In this document: one piece after another, positions 52,775-62,071 of the stretch
Position numbering within the stretch: position 1 is the first letter of the stretch
Layout: the number at the start of each line of letters is the position of its first letter
DNA from: Clostridiales bacterium
GTDB lineage: Bacteria > Bacillota > Clostridia > Oscillospirales > Acutalibacteraceae
DNA length: 64,000 bases
Assembly (NCBI GenBank): GCA_012519975.1
Contig: JAAYPE010000045.1
Location: 1-64,000, forward strand
Direction of reading: 5' to 3'
Position numbers and translations under genes: made by a program
The notes under the pieces: generated by a model
Database searches by the model: none
Told to the model about the DNA's origin: nothing
Seen by the model: the letters and a program-made list of their open reading frames with translations, nothing else

Positions 52775-55186
52775 ATGAGTAGTAGAATTGAAAGACTTAG
52801 AGAAAGATTATTTGCGCAAGAACCTAAAGTCTGCTCAGAAAGATGTAAGATTTTTACCCAATCTATGAAAGATGATGAGGGTCTACCTATTGCGATAAAA
52901 AGAGCAAATGCTTTTTATAATGTTCTAGACCAAATGACTGTTTGGGTAAAAGATGATGAGCTGATTGTTGGTAACCAAGCTAAGTGGCCAAAGGCATCTC
53001 CAATTTATCCAGAGTATTCAAACAAATGGATACTAGAAGAGTTGGAAGGCAATCCATACAAGCTTGATGAGCGTCCTGGTGACAAGTTTTATATTGATGA
53101 AGATGTAAAGCAAGACCTCATAGAGTGTATTGATTATTGGCAGGACAAAACAACCTATGATGCTATTAGAAAAACTTTGCCAGAAAATATAAATCAAGCT
53201 TGGGACGCAGGAATTATTGACGAAACTTGGGTTTGTGGCGCAGGGCTTGGAAACGAAATCGTTGATTATAATTTGGTAGTCAACAAAGGACTTCGTGATG
53301 TTATTGAAAGAATTGAAAAAAGAATGGCAGAGCTTGACCTTAGAGAACCAGGAAATGTTAAGAAAAAGTTTTTCTTAGATGGTGCGCTAAAAGGCAATTT
53401 AGCTGTTGTTAATTTTTCTAACAGAATAGCAAAAGAATGTAGAAAAGAAGCTGAAATTTGCAAGTCACAAGAGCGTAAGGAAGAGCTTTTGAAGCTTGCT
53501 GATATTTGTGAAAATGTACCCCTAAATCCTGCAAGAAGTTTTCACGAGGCAGTGCAATCTATATATATAATATTGCTTGCAGTTCACTTAGAATCAAATG
53601 GTCACGCAATTTCGCTTGGAAGATTTGACCAATATGTATATCCTTTTTATAAAAAAGACCTTGAAGAGGGAAAAATAACAAAAGAGGAAGCATTAGAAAT
53701 TATCGAATGTTTTTATATAAAATGCAATGAGCTAAATAAGCTTCGTTCGTGGCCTGATTCAGAGTTTTTCTTAGGGTATCAGATGTTTATAAACCTTGCA
53801 GTTGGTGGTCAAACACAAGAAGGAAAAGACGCAACCAATGAAATTTCACATCTTTGCGTTGAGGCTTGTGCAGCATTAAAGCTTGTAACACCATCAGTTT
53901 CTATTAAATGGTTTGACGGAACAAGTGATGAATTTATGCTGTCTGCTCTTGAGGCAACAATAAGACATCAAGGTGGAATGCCTGCATTTTACAATGATAA
54001 TGCATTTATAAGAACTCTAAGAGATATGGGAGTTGCAGAGCACGATCTTGTAGACTGGGCGCCAGACGGATGCATTGAGGCATCTATTCCAGGCAAATGG
54101 GATTTTGCAGCAAAAGGTCCTTGGCTTAGCGTTCAAAAAGTGCTCGATGTTACCTTAAACAATGGATATGATACAAATACGGGCGTCCTTTTTAAGCCTA
54201 CAAACAAGAAAATTGAGGACTGCACAAGTACAGAGGAAATTTTTGAAGAGTACAAAGAGATGCTAAAATTCTTTATGGATATGCAAGTTGTAACAGAGCA
54301 TATAAACGATTATATTCATTGCATTTATGATATTAATGCGTTTCGCTCTTCTCTTGTCGAGGATTGTATTGGCAGATGTCTTGACCTTGTAGAGGGTGGC
54401 TCACTATATTCTGCAGACGGCGGACCAACAGCAGGAACAATTAGTGCGGGTGACGCTCTAGCAGCTCTTGATGATATAGTATTTAATAAAAAAATGCTAA
54501 CACTTGAACAAGTTCTTCACGCTTGCAGAACAAATTATGAAGACGAAACAACAAATCCAAAAGGTTCAGAAATACGAGCAATTATGCTTAATAAAGCACC
54601 AAAATTTGGCAATGATGATGACAAGGCAGATAAATGGATTGTAGAGCTTGAGGACTTTATTGGTCGCCGTTATCGTCACGAATACAGGAGCTCAAAATAT
54701 GGTAAAGGTCCAATTCCTTGCTGTTATTCATACAGCCAAAGTCCAGTTTCAGGAAATGTTGCTTTTGGCCGTGCAATTGGTGCAACACCAGATGGCAGAA
54801 AGAAAGGCGATGCTGTAAACAACGGAATATCACCTGCAAATGGCTCGGAGAAAAATGGTGCAACCGCCGCTTGCAATTCTGTTGGAAAGCTTCCAAGCAT
54901 TTGGTTCCAAAAGGGTGCAATATTTAATATGAGGCTTGCTCAAAGTGCAATTTCAACTGATGAACATCGCCGTCGTATTATTGATATGATTAAGGTTCTT
55001 TTTGGAAAATACGCACAACAAATTCAGTTTAATGTTGTTGACAATTCAGTTTATAAGGACGCAATGGAAAACCCAGAAAACTATAAGGATTTGATGGTTA
55101 GAGTATCTGGATACAGTGCCTTATTTACTTCCCTTGCTCCTGATTGTCAAATGGATGTAATAAGAAGAGCAGAGGTTGATTTATAA
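52775..55186 (+). CDS. Glycyl radical enzyme of uncertain specificity (803 aa)
   Basis: The protein belongs to the pyruvate formate-lyase/diol dehydratase superfamily. It has the thiyl cysteine Cys433 and Glu435 in DGCIEAS, and the glycyl radical loop RVSGYSALF with Gly779. It aligns well with B12-independent glycerol dehydratase over its length (LESNGHAIS, GRFDQYVYP, GKDATNEIS), but as I recall that enzyme, two catalytic pocket residues differ: the His of GHVSVDY is Asn160 here, and the Asp after PGKTEGWH is Lys447. It is probably not a standard glycerol or propanediol dehydratase. GGAGGTATAAAAATG gives a strong start. The activase follows. Confidence 0.85.
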   Translation: MSSRIERLRERLFAQEPKVCSERCKIFTQSMKDDEGLPIAIKRANAFYNVLDQMTVWVKDDELIVGNQAKWPKASPIYPEYSNKWILEELEGNPYKLDERPGDKFYIDEDVKQDLIECIDYWQDKTTYDAIRKTLPENINQAWDAGIIDETWVCGAGLGNEIVDYNLVVNKGLRDVIERIEKRMAELDLREPGNVKKKFFLDGALKGNLAVVNFSNRIAKECRKEAEICKSQERKEELLKLADICENVPLNPARSFHEAVQSIYIILLAVHLESNGHAISLGRFDQYVYPFYKKDLEEGKITKEEALEIIECFYIKCNELNKLRSWPDSEFFLGYQMFINLAVGGQTQEGKDATNEISHLCVEACAALKLVTPSVSIKWFDGTSDEFMLSALEATIRHQGGMPAFYNDNAFIRTLRDMGVAEHDLVDWAPDGCIEASIPGKWDFAAKGPWLSVQKVLDVTLNNGYDTNTGVLFKPTNKKIEDCTSTEEIFEEYKEMLKFFMDMQVVTEHINDYIHCIYDINAFRSSLVEDCIGRCLDLVEGGSLYSADGGPTAGTISAGDALAALDDIVFNKKMLTLEQVLHACRTNYEDETTNPKGSEIRAIMLNKAPKFGNDDDKADKWIVELEDFIGRRYRHEYRSSKYGKGPIPCCYSYSQSPVSGNVAFGRAIGATPDGRKKGDAVNNGISPANGSEKNGATAACNSVGKLPSIWFQKGAIFNMRLAQSAISTDEHRRRIIDMIKVLFGKYAQQIQFNVVDNSVYKDAMENPENYKDLMVRVSGYSALFTSLAPDCQMDVIRRAEVDL

Positions 55187-55210
55187 TAAAAAAGAAATTA
55201 GGTTGATAAA

Positions 55211-56116
55211 ATGAAAACTGCAAATGTTTTTAACATTGAGCGTTTTGCAACCGAGGATGGTCCGGGAATTAGAACTCTTGTTTTTCTTAAAGGCTGTGCT
55301 TTAAGGTGTAAATGGTGTGCCAATCCAGAGTCCCAATTGTTTGAAAAAGAAATAATGTTTAATGGTAACGCTTGTATTGGATGCGGAAAATGCATCGAAA
55401 GCTGTGAATTAAACGCAGTAGAATATATTGAGGGCTTTGGATTTATCACCGACAATAAAAAGTGCAACCAGTGTATGAAGTGCATAGATAATTGCTATCA
55501 AAATGCTAGAACTCTGATGGGCAAAGAATACACCGTTGATGAGCTTGTAGAAGAGGTTTTAAAAGACGAAGAATACTTTAAAACCTCAAACGGCGGTGTA
55601 ACATTTAGTGGGGGAGAACCACTGTTTTATGCTGAGTTTATTGAGGAGTTTTCAAAGCTTATGAAAGATAGAGGCATCTCAGTTCTTATAGAAACTTGTG
55701 GACATATTCCGCTAGAAAATATAAAACTTTGTGCGCCCTATGTCGATATGATTTTTTATGATTTCAAGCACATAGATAGTCAAAAACATAAAGAGTTTAC
55801 CGGTGCAGGTAATGAAAAGATTTTGTATAATTTGTGCTGGCTTAATGATAATTTTAAGGGTAATTTGTCTGTTAGATACCCTTATATCCCTGGTTGTAAC
55901 GACAAAAAAGAGGATATTGAAGGATTTTTAGAGTATGTTAGCCGTCTTAAAAACATAAAAGAGGTTTGGTTTTTACCTTATCATCGACTCGGGTTACCAA
56001 AATATCAAGGGCTTGGAAGAAAGTATGAAATGGACGATATGGAATCTCTAAAAATGAAAGATATTGAATTTTTAAAAGAATATCAGAAAAAATATAATAT
56101 AACTATCCGAATTTAA
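55211..56116 (+). CDS. Glycyl radical enzyme activase (radical SAM)
   Basis: The activase uses SAM and a 4Fe-4S cluster to place the radical on the partner's glycine. The 301-residue protein has the CxxxCxxC motif in GCALRCKWCANPE, two extra ferredoxin-type clusters (CIGCGKCIESC and CNQCMKCIDNC) typical for activases of the dehydratase type, and GGVTFSGGEPLF. It starts 24 bp after the enzyme gene. The match of neighbours shows that it acts on that enzyme. Confidence 0.94.
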   Translation: MKTANVFNIERFATEDGPGIRTLVFLKGCALRCKWCANPESQLFEKEIMFNGNACIGCGKCIESCELNAVEYIEGFGFITDNKKCNQCMKCIDNCYQNARTLMGKEYTVDELVEEVLKDEEYFKTSNGGVTFSGGEPLFYAEFIEEFSKLMKDRGISVLIETCGHIPLENIKLCAPYVDMIFYDFKHIDSQKHKEFTGAGNEKILYNLCWLNDNFKGNLSVRYPYIPGCNDKKEDIEGFLEYVSRLKNIKEVWFLPYHRLGLPKYQGLGRKYEMDDMESLKMKDIEFLKEYQKKYNITIRI

Positions 56117-56158
56117 TTTAGCAAAATATTAAAATGTTTTGAGAGGCGGGAGGTTTAA

Positions 56159-57631
56159 ATGTCTAGTACAAAATATATGGTAGGGCTGGATTGTGGAAAC
56201 TCTTCTTTTCGCATACTTTTGGGTGAATATGATGGTAATACAATAAAAACACAGGTAATAGAGCAAATACCAAACTATATGATAAGGGTGGGAGACTACT
56301 ACTATTGGGACTTGCTTAGAATTTTTCAGGGCTTTAAGGTTTGTTTAAAGAAGATTGCAAGACAAGTAGAAAAGATAGATTCGATAGGTATTTGTACTTG
56401 GGGTGTTGACTTTGCGTTATTTGACGAATTAGGCAATATGTTGTCGAATTCGCTGTCTTACAGAAATAATTTTGGCGAAAAAGCATTAAAAGCCTTGACG
56501 GATGAGCAAAAAAAGGCTATGTTTGAAAAGACGGGCATTCTTTGTGACAAAATAAATTCTGTTTATTTGCTAAGAGCAATGAAAGATGAGTTTCCACAAA
56601 TGTTCTCAGTTGCGGACAAAATTTTGATGGTGCCTGACATATTGAATTATTTTATGACAGGTGTAATGATGAACGAACCTAGCGAGCTTAGCACAACACA
56701 GCTTATGAGCTCAAAAACTAGAGAAATTAGTGAGCAGGCTTGCGAGCTTATGGAAATTCCAAAGGAGCTTTTTTGCGAGATAGGAACTCACGGGAAAACC
56801 ATAGGAAATGTTAGAAAAAGTATTTTGGAGGAAATCGGAGTTGATTATGACATTCCAGTAATTTGTGTGCCATCGCACGACACTGCGTCAGCGATAACAG
56901 CAATTCCAACAAGCGAAGAGGATTTTATATTTATAAGCTCAGGCACTTGGTCTCTTATCGGAACAGAGCTTGATGAACCAATTATAAATGATGATGTTTT
57001 AAATGCTTCTCTTACAAATGAGGTTGGTGCGTTTGACAAAATAACATTGCTTAAAAATAGCATTGGAATGTTTATTTTTCAAAATCTAAAAAAAGAGTAC
57101 GAACACGAAACAATGAGCAAAATCTCTTGGGACGAGTTTGATTTGCTTGCAAATGACCACATTGGACAGATTCCTCTTTTTAATATCAATAACACTAGGT
57201 TTTTTAACCCAATAAGTATGAGCAAGGAAATTTAGGAGTATCTCAAAGAAACAAATCAAGCCAGTGGAGAACTTAACTGGGGCACAATAATAAAAGCAGT
57301 TCAAGAGTCAATGGCTTGCTGTTATGCAATAACTATTGAGGATATTGAAAGAGTAATAGATAAAAAGCTTGAAAGAATTTATATAGTCGGTGGAGGCTCA
57401 AAAAATGTTGTAGTAAATGAGCTTACTGCCAAAAGAACAGGGAAAAAGGTTGTCGCCTGTAGTAAAGAAAGCACAGCACTTGGAAACATTGCAACTCAAA
57501 TTTGTGCTTTTGATGATACTATGAATCTTAAAAAAATAAGAGAAGTAATAGCGAATTCTTCAACAAACAAAGAGTATTCATTCAAACAAGAAGGCTTAGA
57601 GGTTGTGGAGCGCTACAGGCAAATGCCATAA
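56159..57631 (+). pseudogene. Rhamnulokinase-like FGGY sugar kinase interrupted by one amber codon
   Basis: The frame encodes an FGGY kinase. The ATP/sugar section MVGLDCGNSSFRILLGEYDG, ICTWGVDFALFDE and SHDTASAITAIP, and the C-terminal IYIVGGGSKNVVVNEL, fit the rhamnulokinase subgroup. A TAG at 57233-57235 splits it after residue 358; the next 132 codons continue in the same frame with no other lesion. CAG to TAG is the simplest change. The C-terminal piece has ATP-binding residues, so the truncated product should be inactive unless the stop is read through or is a sequencing error. The ATG follows GGGAGG. Confidence 0.8.
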
Positions 57632-57650
57632 AAAAGTGAGGTGCAAACAA

Positions 57651-59153
57651 GTGGAAAAATGCATACTTGAAATGAGTGGAATCTGTAAAAGTTTTTTTGG
57701 TGTACAGATTTTAAAAGATGTTGAACTTCAGGTTATGCCTGGCGAAGTTCATGTTCTTCTAGGTGAAAATGGAGCCGGAAAATCTACTTTGATTAAGGTG
57801 CTATCAGGCGCATATAGAAAAGAAGAAGGTTGCATTGTTTTAGACGGCGAAGAGCTATGTTGTGATTGCCCAAAAGAAATTATAGGTAAAGGCATAAGCG
57901 TTATTTATCAGGAGTTTAACTTGAATCCTTATGTTTCTATTTATGAAAATATTTTAATGGGCAAAGAAATTGCAAACAAAGGAATCATAAACACAGCAAA
58001 ATCAATAGAGTTTGCTAAAAAATATTTAGACTTGATAGGACTTGATGTTGACCCTTGCACCCTTGTTAGCGAGCTTAGCGTTGCTCAAAAACAAATGGTA
58101 GAGATTGCAAAAGCGATTTCATGTGATGTAAAACTTCTTGTTCTGGACGAGCCTACAGCAGCTATCACAGACAAAGAAACAGAAAAGCTTTTTGAGATTA
58201 TCAGAAATCTTAAAAAGAAGGGAATCGGAATTATCTATATCTCACACAGAATGAGCGAGCTTTTTGAAATTGGAGACCGTTGCACAGTTTTAAGAGATGG
58301 CGAGTATGTAACGACTGTAGACCTTGATAAAACTGATGTTGATGAGCTTACAAAGCTTATGGTTGGACGAAATGTAAGCTTTGAGAGAGTAGAAAACAAT
58401 TACATTGATGATAGCACTAAGGTTTTGGAAGTTAAGAATGTAGATTATAAAGACATTCTTAAAGATGTTAGCATAGAACTTAAAAAGGGAGAAATTTTAG
58501 GACTTTCTGGGCTTGTTGGAGCGGGCAGAACAGAGCTTGCAAAATGTATTGTTGGAGCTTATAAAAAAACAAATGGTGAAGTTTATTTAAATGGAGAAAA
58601 ACTAAAGGGTAAGGATGTTAAGGAGTCAATTGACAAGGGGATTGTTTATTTGAGTGAGGACCGCAAAGATGAAGGACTCATTCTTATACATACCTTAACA
58701 GACAACATAGCACTACCCAATCTTGAAAAATTTGGAAACCCCGTGCTTGATATAAACAAGATGGTAGAAGTTTCTAAAGACTATATATCAAAGCTAAAAA
58801 TTAAAACTTCATCACATTTAGCAGAGATGAAAAATCTTTCTGGTGGAAATCAGCAAAAAGTTGTTATTGCAAAATGGTTACATTCTGACGCATCTGTTTA
58901 TATTTTTGATGAGCCAACAAGAGGAATAGATGTTGGAGCAAGAGATGAGATTTATAACATTATGCTTGACCTTGTGAAAAATGGTGCTTCTATTTTGATG
59001 ATTTCTTCAGATTTGGTCGAAATCCAAAAAATGTGTAATAGAATTGTTGTTTTAAAAGATGGCAGAGTAACAGCAAATCTTCAAAACACAGATGATTTAA
59101 CACAAGAAAAAATTCTACATTATGCTCTTACAGGAGGCGAACAAGGTGAATAG
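57651..59153 (+). CDS. Sugar ABC transporter ATP-binding protein (RbsA-like, two ABC domains)
   Basis: The 500-residue protein powers sugar uptake. The first ABC domain has GENGAGKST, the signature LSVAQKQMVEIAKA and LLVLDEPTAA. The second has the degenerate Walker A GLVGAGRTE, signature LSGGNQQKVVIAKWL and FDEPTRGIDVG, the RbsA/MglA pattern. The open frame starts earlier inside the kinase gene, but GTG at 57651 with GAGGTG upstream is best. The end overlaps the permease start by eight bases. Confidence 0.94.
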   Translation: MEKCILEMSGICKSFFGVQILKDVELQVMPGEVHVLLGENGAGKSTLIKVLSGAYRKEEGCIVLDGEELCCDCPKEIIGKGISVIYQEFNLNPYVSIYENILMGKEIANKGIINTAKSIEFAKKYLDLIGLDVDPCTLVSELSVAQKQMVEIAKAISCDVKLLVLDEPTAAITDKETEKLFEIIRNLKKKGIGIIYISHRMSELFEIGDRCTVLRDGEYVTTVDLDKTDVDELTKLMVGRNVSFERVENNYIDDSTKVLEVKNVDYKDILKDVSIELKKGEILGLSGLVGAGRTELAKCIVGAYKKTNGEVYLNGEKLKGKDVKESIDKGIVYLSEDRKDEGLILIHTLTDNIALPNLEKFGNPVLDINKMVEVSKDYISKLKIKTSSHLAEMKNLSGGNQQKVVIAKWLHSDASVYIFDEPTRGIDVGARDEIYNIMLDLVKNGASILMISSDLVEIQKMCNRIVVLKDGRVTANLQNTDDLTQEKILHYALTGGEQGE

Positions 59154-60111
59154 CATTAAAGAAAAACTAAAAAAATTTGATGTCAAATCTCTCACATTAT
59201 ATATTGGTGCTGTATTGATTTTGATTATTTTTACAGTCATTTGCTCAATAAATGGTAAAGACTTTTTAACAACAAGCAATATTCAAAACATTATCTCACA
59301 GTCTGCGGTTATTGCGGTTATAGGTATTGGTGCATCGCTTGTTATTATCACTGGCGGAATTGACCTTTCAGTAGGCTCAGTTGTTGGTTTCGTTGGAATA
59401 TTTGCAGGCGTGCTGGTTAAGGCTGGCGTACCACTTTTTGCTACACTGCTAATATGCTTAGCTGTTGGTGCTTTAGTTGGAGCTATAAATGGCGCCCTTG
59501 TAAGCTATGGAAAAGTGCCAGCATTTATTGTGACTCTTGGCACAATGCAGATTGTAAGAGGTCTTACAAAGGTTTTAACAGATGGAAGGCCAATTGCAGG
59601 TTTTCCAGAGTCGCTTGCAAAAATAACACAAACAGAGATTTTAGGAATTCCAGTTGTTATTTTATATGTTTTTGCCCTATATGCTTTGGTTATGTTTACA
59701 CTTAAAAAGACAAAGTTTGGTCGCAGAATATATGCAATTGGTGGAAATCCAAATGCTGCAAAACTTTCAGGTATTAAAGTCCAAAAAATTGAAACACTAA
59801 CTTATGTTATAGCTGGTATTTTTTCCGTCATAGGAGGCATAATTCTTCTCTCTCGTCTTTCATATGCAGACCCAAATGCAGGCTCTAGCTATGAACTTGA
59901 CGCTATTGCCGCAACAGTTATTGGTGGTATTGCAATGTCAGGCGGTAAGGGAAAAATAGGAAACACACTTGTGGGTGCATTAATCCTCGGAATGCTAAAA
60001 TGTGGCCTTCAGATACTCAATGTTGCTGTGTACTATCAGACAATTATAACAGGTCTTGTAATCATAGTTGCAGTTTATCTCGATAAGGCTAAGGAAAGAA
60101 AGGCTGAATAA
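59146..60111 (+). CDS. Sugar ABC transporter permease (RbsC-like)
   Basis: The 321-residue membrane protein has 8-10 helices and family blocks IGIGASLVIITGGIDLSVGS, GAINGALVSYGKVPAFIVTLGT and AIAATVIGGIAMSGGKGKI. It forms the channel of a ribose-class importer. GTG at 59146 is translationally coupled to the ATPase gene. The substrate is not told by this subunit. Confidence 0.93.
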   Translation: MNSIKEKLKKFDVKSLTLYIGAVLILIIFTVICSINGKDFLTTSNIQNIISQSAVIAVIGIGASLVIITGGIDLSVGSVVGFVGIFAGVLVKAGVPLFATLLICLAVGALVGAINGALVSYGKVPAFIVTLGTMQIVRGLTKVLTDGRPIAGFPESLAKITQTEILGIPVVILYVFALYALVMFTLKKTKFGRRIYAIGGNPNAAKLSGIKVQKIETLTYVIAGIFSVIGGIILLSRLSYADPNAGSSYELDAIAATVIGGIAMSGGKGKIGNTLVGALILGMLKCGLQILNVAVYYQTIITGLVIIVAVYLDKAKERKAE

Positions 60112-60169
60112 TTTAGATGTTATATACGGAAAGTATTAACATAAATAGATTTTTGGAGGTAATGTAAAA

Positions 60170-61174
60170 ATGAAAAAACTAGTAGCTGTACTAATGTCAC
60201 TTACTCTTATTTTTGGTGGCGTCTTGGCTGGTTGTTCAAAGAACAAAGACAAAGATGACAACGCTAAAAACCCATCAAAAGGTGACGACTCAAAGATTGT
60301 TGTTGGCTTTATACCGATGACACTTAACAACGAGTTTTTCATCACAATGGTTAATGGTGCAAAAGAAAAAGCAGAAGAACTCGGAATTGAGCTTAAAGTT
60401 CAAGCAGGCGATCAGCACGCCAGTGCAGCTGATCAGTTGACAATCGTTGAGAATATGATTACTTCAGGTGTTGATGCAATTTGTATAGTTCCAAGCTCTT
60501 CAGAGGGACTAGCAGCAGCTCTAAAAAAATGTAAAGAGGCAAATGTTCCAGTTATAAATATTGATACCAAGCTTGAGGACTCTGTTCTTAAAGAGGCTGG
60601 AGTTGAAGTACCTTTTTATGGCACAAATAACTATGAGGGTGCAAAAGCAATTGGTGAATATGTTGCAAAGAACTTTGCAAAGGGAACAAAAACAGCTGTC
60701 CTTACAGGTATTGCAGGACAACAAAACGCAGCAGATAGAAAGAACGGCTTTATTAAAGGCGCAGGAGATTCTATAAAAATCGTTGCAGAGCAATCAGCAA
60801 ACTGGGAAGTTGACCAAGGATACGCAGCAACTCAAAACATTTTAACAGCAAACCCTGACATAGAGCTTGTCTATTGTGGAAACGATGGTATGGCTATTGG
60901 TGCTCTTCGTGCTGTTAAAGAAGCGAAGAAAGAAAAGCAAGTTAAAGTTATTGGATTTGACGGAGTTACAGAAGCACTTAATTTGGTTGAAAACGGTGAG
61001 ATGTTCGCAACTTGTGCACAGTTCCCAGCAGAAATGGGTAAACTCGGTGTTGAAAATGCTGTAAAGCTTGTTAAGGGTGAAAAAGCAGAGAAAAATATAG
61101 ACACAGGCGCAAAGCTTATAACGAAAGATAATGCTAAAGAGCATAAAGAGTATCTTTCAAAATACGCAGGTTAA
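60170..61174 (+). CDS. Sugar ABC transporter substrate-binding lipoprotein
   Basis: The 334-residue protein has a lipoprotein signal peptide with lipobox LAGC (Cys22), a Lys/Asp-rich linker, and a type I periplasmic-binding fold (VGFIPMTLNNEFFITMVNGAKEKAEEL; VYCGNDGMAIGALRAVKEA). It is the sugar receptor of the importer on the outer membrane face. TTGGAGGTAA precedes the ATG. The binding-protein gene coming last is less usual for Rbs systems, where it often lies before or after the permease. Confidence 0.94.
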   Translation: MKKLVAVLMSLTLIFGGVLAGCSKNKDKDDNAKNPSKGDDSKIVVGFIPMTLNNEFFITMVNGAKEKAEELGIELKVQAGDQHASAADQLTIVENMITSGVDAICIVPSSSEGLAAALKKCKEANVPVINIDTKLEDSVLKEAGVEVPFYGTNNYEGAKAIGEYVAKNFAKGTKTAVLTGIAGQQNAADRKNGFIKGAGDSIKIVAEQSANWEVDQGYAATQNILTANPDIELVYCGNDGMAIGALRAVKEAKKEKQVKVIGFDGVTEALNLVENGEMFATCAQFPAEMGKLGVENAVKLVKGEKAEKNIDTGAKLITKDNAKEHKEYLSKYAG

Positions 61175-61190
61175 TTATTAGTAAAAAATT

Positions 61191-61226
61191 AAGATATGGC
61201 AGTTAAATATATTTCTGCCATATCTT
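61191..61226 (+). terminator. Hairpin after the ABC transporter genes
   Basis: AAGATATGGCAG and CTGCCATATCTT form a 12-bp exact stem. The T-run after it is weak (ATCT), so it may act as a partial terminator or 3' stabiliser before the aldolase promoter. Confidence 0.6.
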
Positions 61227-61247
61227 ATCTAAAGAAACGGATTTTTA

Positions 61248-61276
61248 TTGACTAGTCCGGCACGGGCATATATAAT
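61248..61276 (+). promoter_or_regulatory. Promoter of the class II aldolase gene
   Basis: TTGACT (61248-61253) and TATAAT (61271-61276) are 17 bp apart, 24 bp before the start codon. The aldolase can therefore be expressed apart from the rest of the cluster. Confidence 0.65.
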
Positions 61277-61299
61277 GTCGGAGAAAGAGTGATATCATT

Positions 61300-61944
61300 A
61301 TGAATTATAAAAAACTTATTGTTGAGTCAGGTTTGCGTATGCTAAACTCTGGTTACACTGTAGAAACATGGGGCAATATAAGCTTTCGTGATAAAGAAAC
61401 AAACTTGGTTTATTTAACTCCAAGTGGAATGGATTACACAATTGTTACGCAGGATGATATTGTAGTTTGCGATTTGGACGGAAATATTGTTGAAGGAACA
61501 AAAAAGCCTACAATTGAAACGGGTCTTCATCTTGCTATTTATAAAGCTCGACCAGAGGTTAATGCAGTTGTACATACACACCCTATGTACTCAATGGTAT
61601 TCTCGTGTTGTGGAGAGGATATCCCGCTTGTTATAGATGAGGCAGCACAGACACTTGGAGGAACAGTGAAAACGGCAGAATACGCACTGCCAGGCAGCCC
61701 AGAGCTTGCTCAAAACTGTGTTGAGGCGCTTGGAACACAGTCAAACGCTTGTCTTTTAAAATCTCACGGGGCTGTTTGTGTTGGTGAGGATATGGATAGT
61801 GCTTTTAAAGTTTCAAAGGTTCTTGAAGTTACAGCAGAAATTTATCAGATGATTAGAGCGATTGGAAAAACTCCGTATAAAATCTCTGATGAAAACATTG
61901 CAGCAATGCAAGATTTTGTAAAAAATGTCTATGGTCAAAGATAA
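61300..61944 (+). CDS. Class II aldolase, L-fuculose-1-phosphate aldolase-like
   Basis: The 214-residue protein matches FucA in length and layout. GNISFRD and TPSGMDY bind phosphate, Glu73 in TIETGLH is the catalytic acid, and zinc ligands are His92 and His94 of VHTHPM and His156 of LLKSHGAV. It would split a 1-phospho-ketose into dihydroxyacetone phosphate and an aldehyde such as lactaldehyde. Paired with a rhamnulokinase-like gene and an ABC importer, it points to deoxysugar breakdown. No isomerase gene is in the window. Confidence 0.88.
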   Translation: MNYKKLIVESGLRMLNSGYTVETWGNISFRDKETNLVYLTPSGMDYTIVTQDDIVVCDLDGNIVEGTKKPTIETGLHLAIYKARPEVNAVVHTHPMYSMVFSCCGEDIPLVIDEAAQTLGGTVKTAEYALPGSPELAQNCVEALGTQSNACLLKSHGAVCVGEDMDSAFKVSKVLEVTAEIYQMIRAIGKTPYKISDENIAAMQDFVKNVYGQR

Positions 61945-62020
61945 ATAAAAGTTACCCACAAAATGCATAGTACCTCAAGGGCAATTTAAACTGTGTAAAG
62001 ATACAGGTACGGGCATTAAA

Positions 62021-62055
62021 AAAGTGCTTACCAAATTATTGGTAGGCACTTTAAT
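62021..62055. terminator. Bidirectional terminator, aldolase / DUF4358 lipoprotein
   Basis: AAAGTGCTTACCAA pairs with TTGGTAGGCACTTT. TTTTATG follows on the plus strand and TTTTTTAATG-like text on the minus strand. Confidence 0.8.
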
Positions 62056-62071
62056 TTTATGTTTTTAGATT

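Noticed and set aside
57233..57235. Pyrrolysine or other recoding at the in-frame TAG
   Set aside because: TAG ends several normal genes here (for example pgsA and trpB), and no recoding element was seen. A nonsense mutation or sequencing error is simpler.
51499..61944. Propanediol-utilisation microcompartment
   Set aside because: The glycyl radical enzyme and FucA-like aldolase suggested one, but no shell proteins, aldehyde dehydrogenase or encapsulation peptide are visible in the window.
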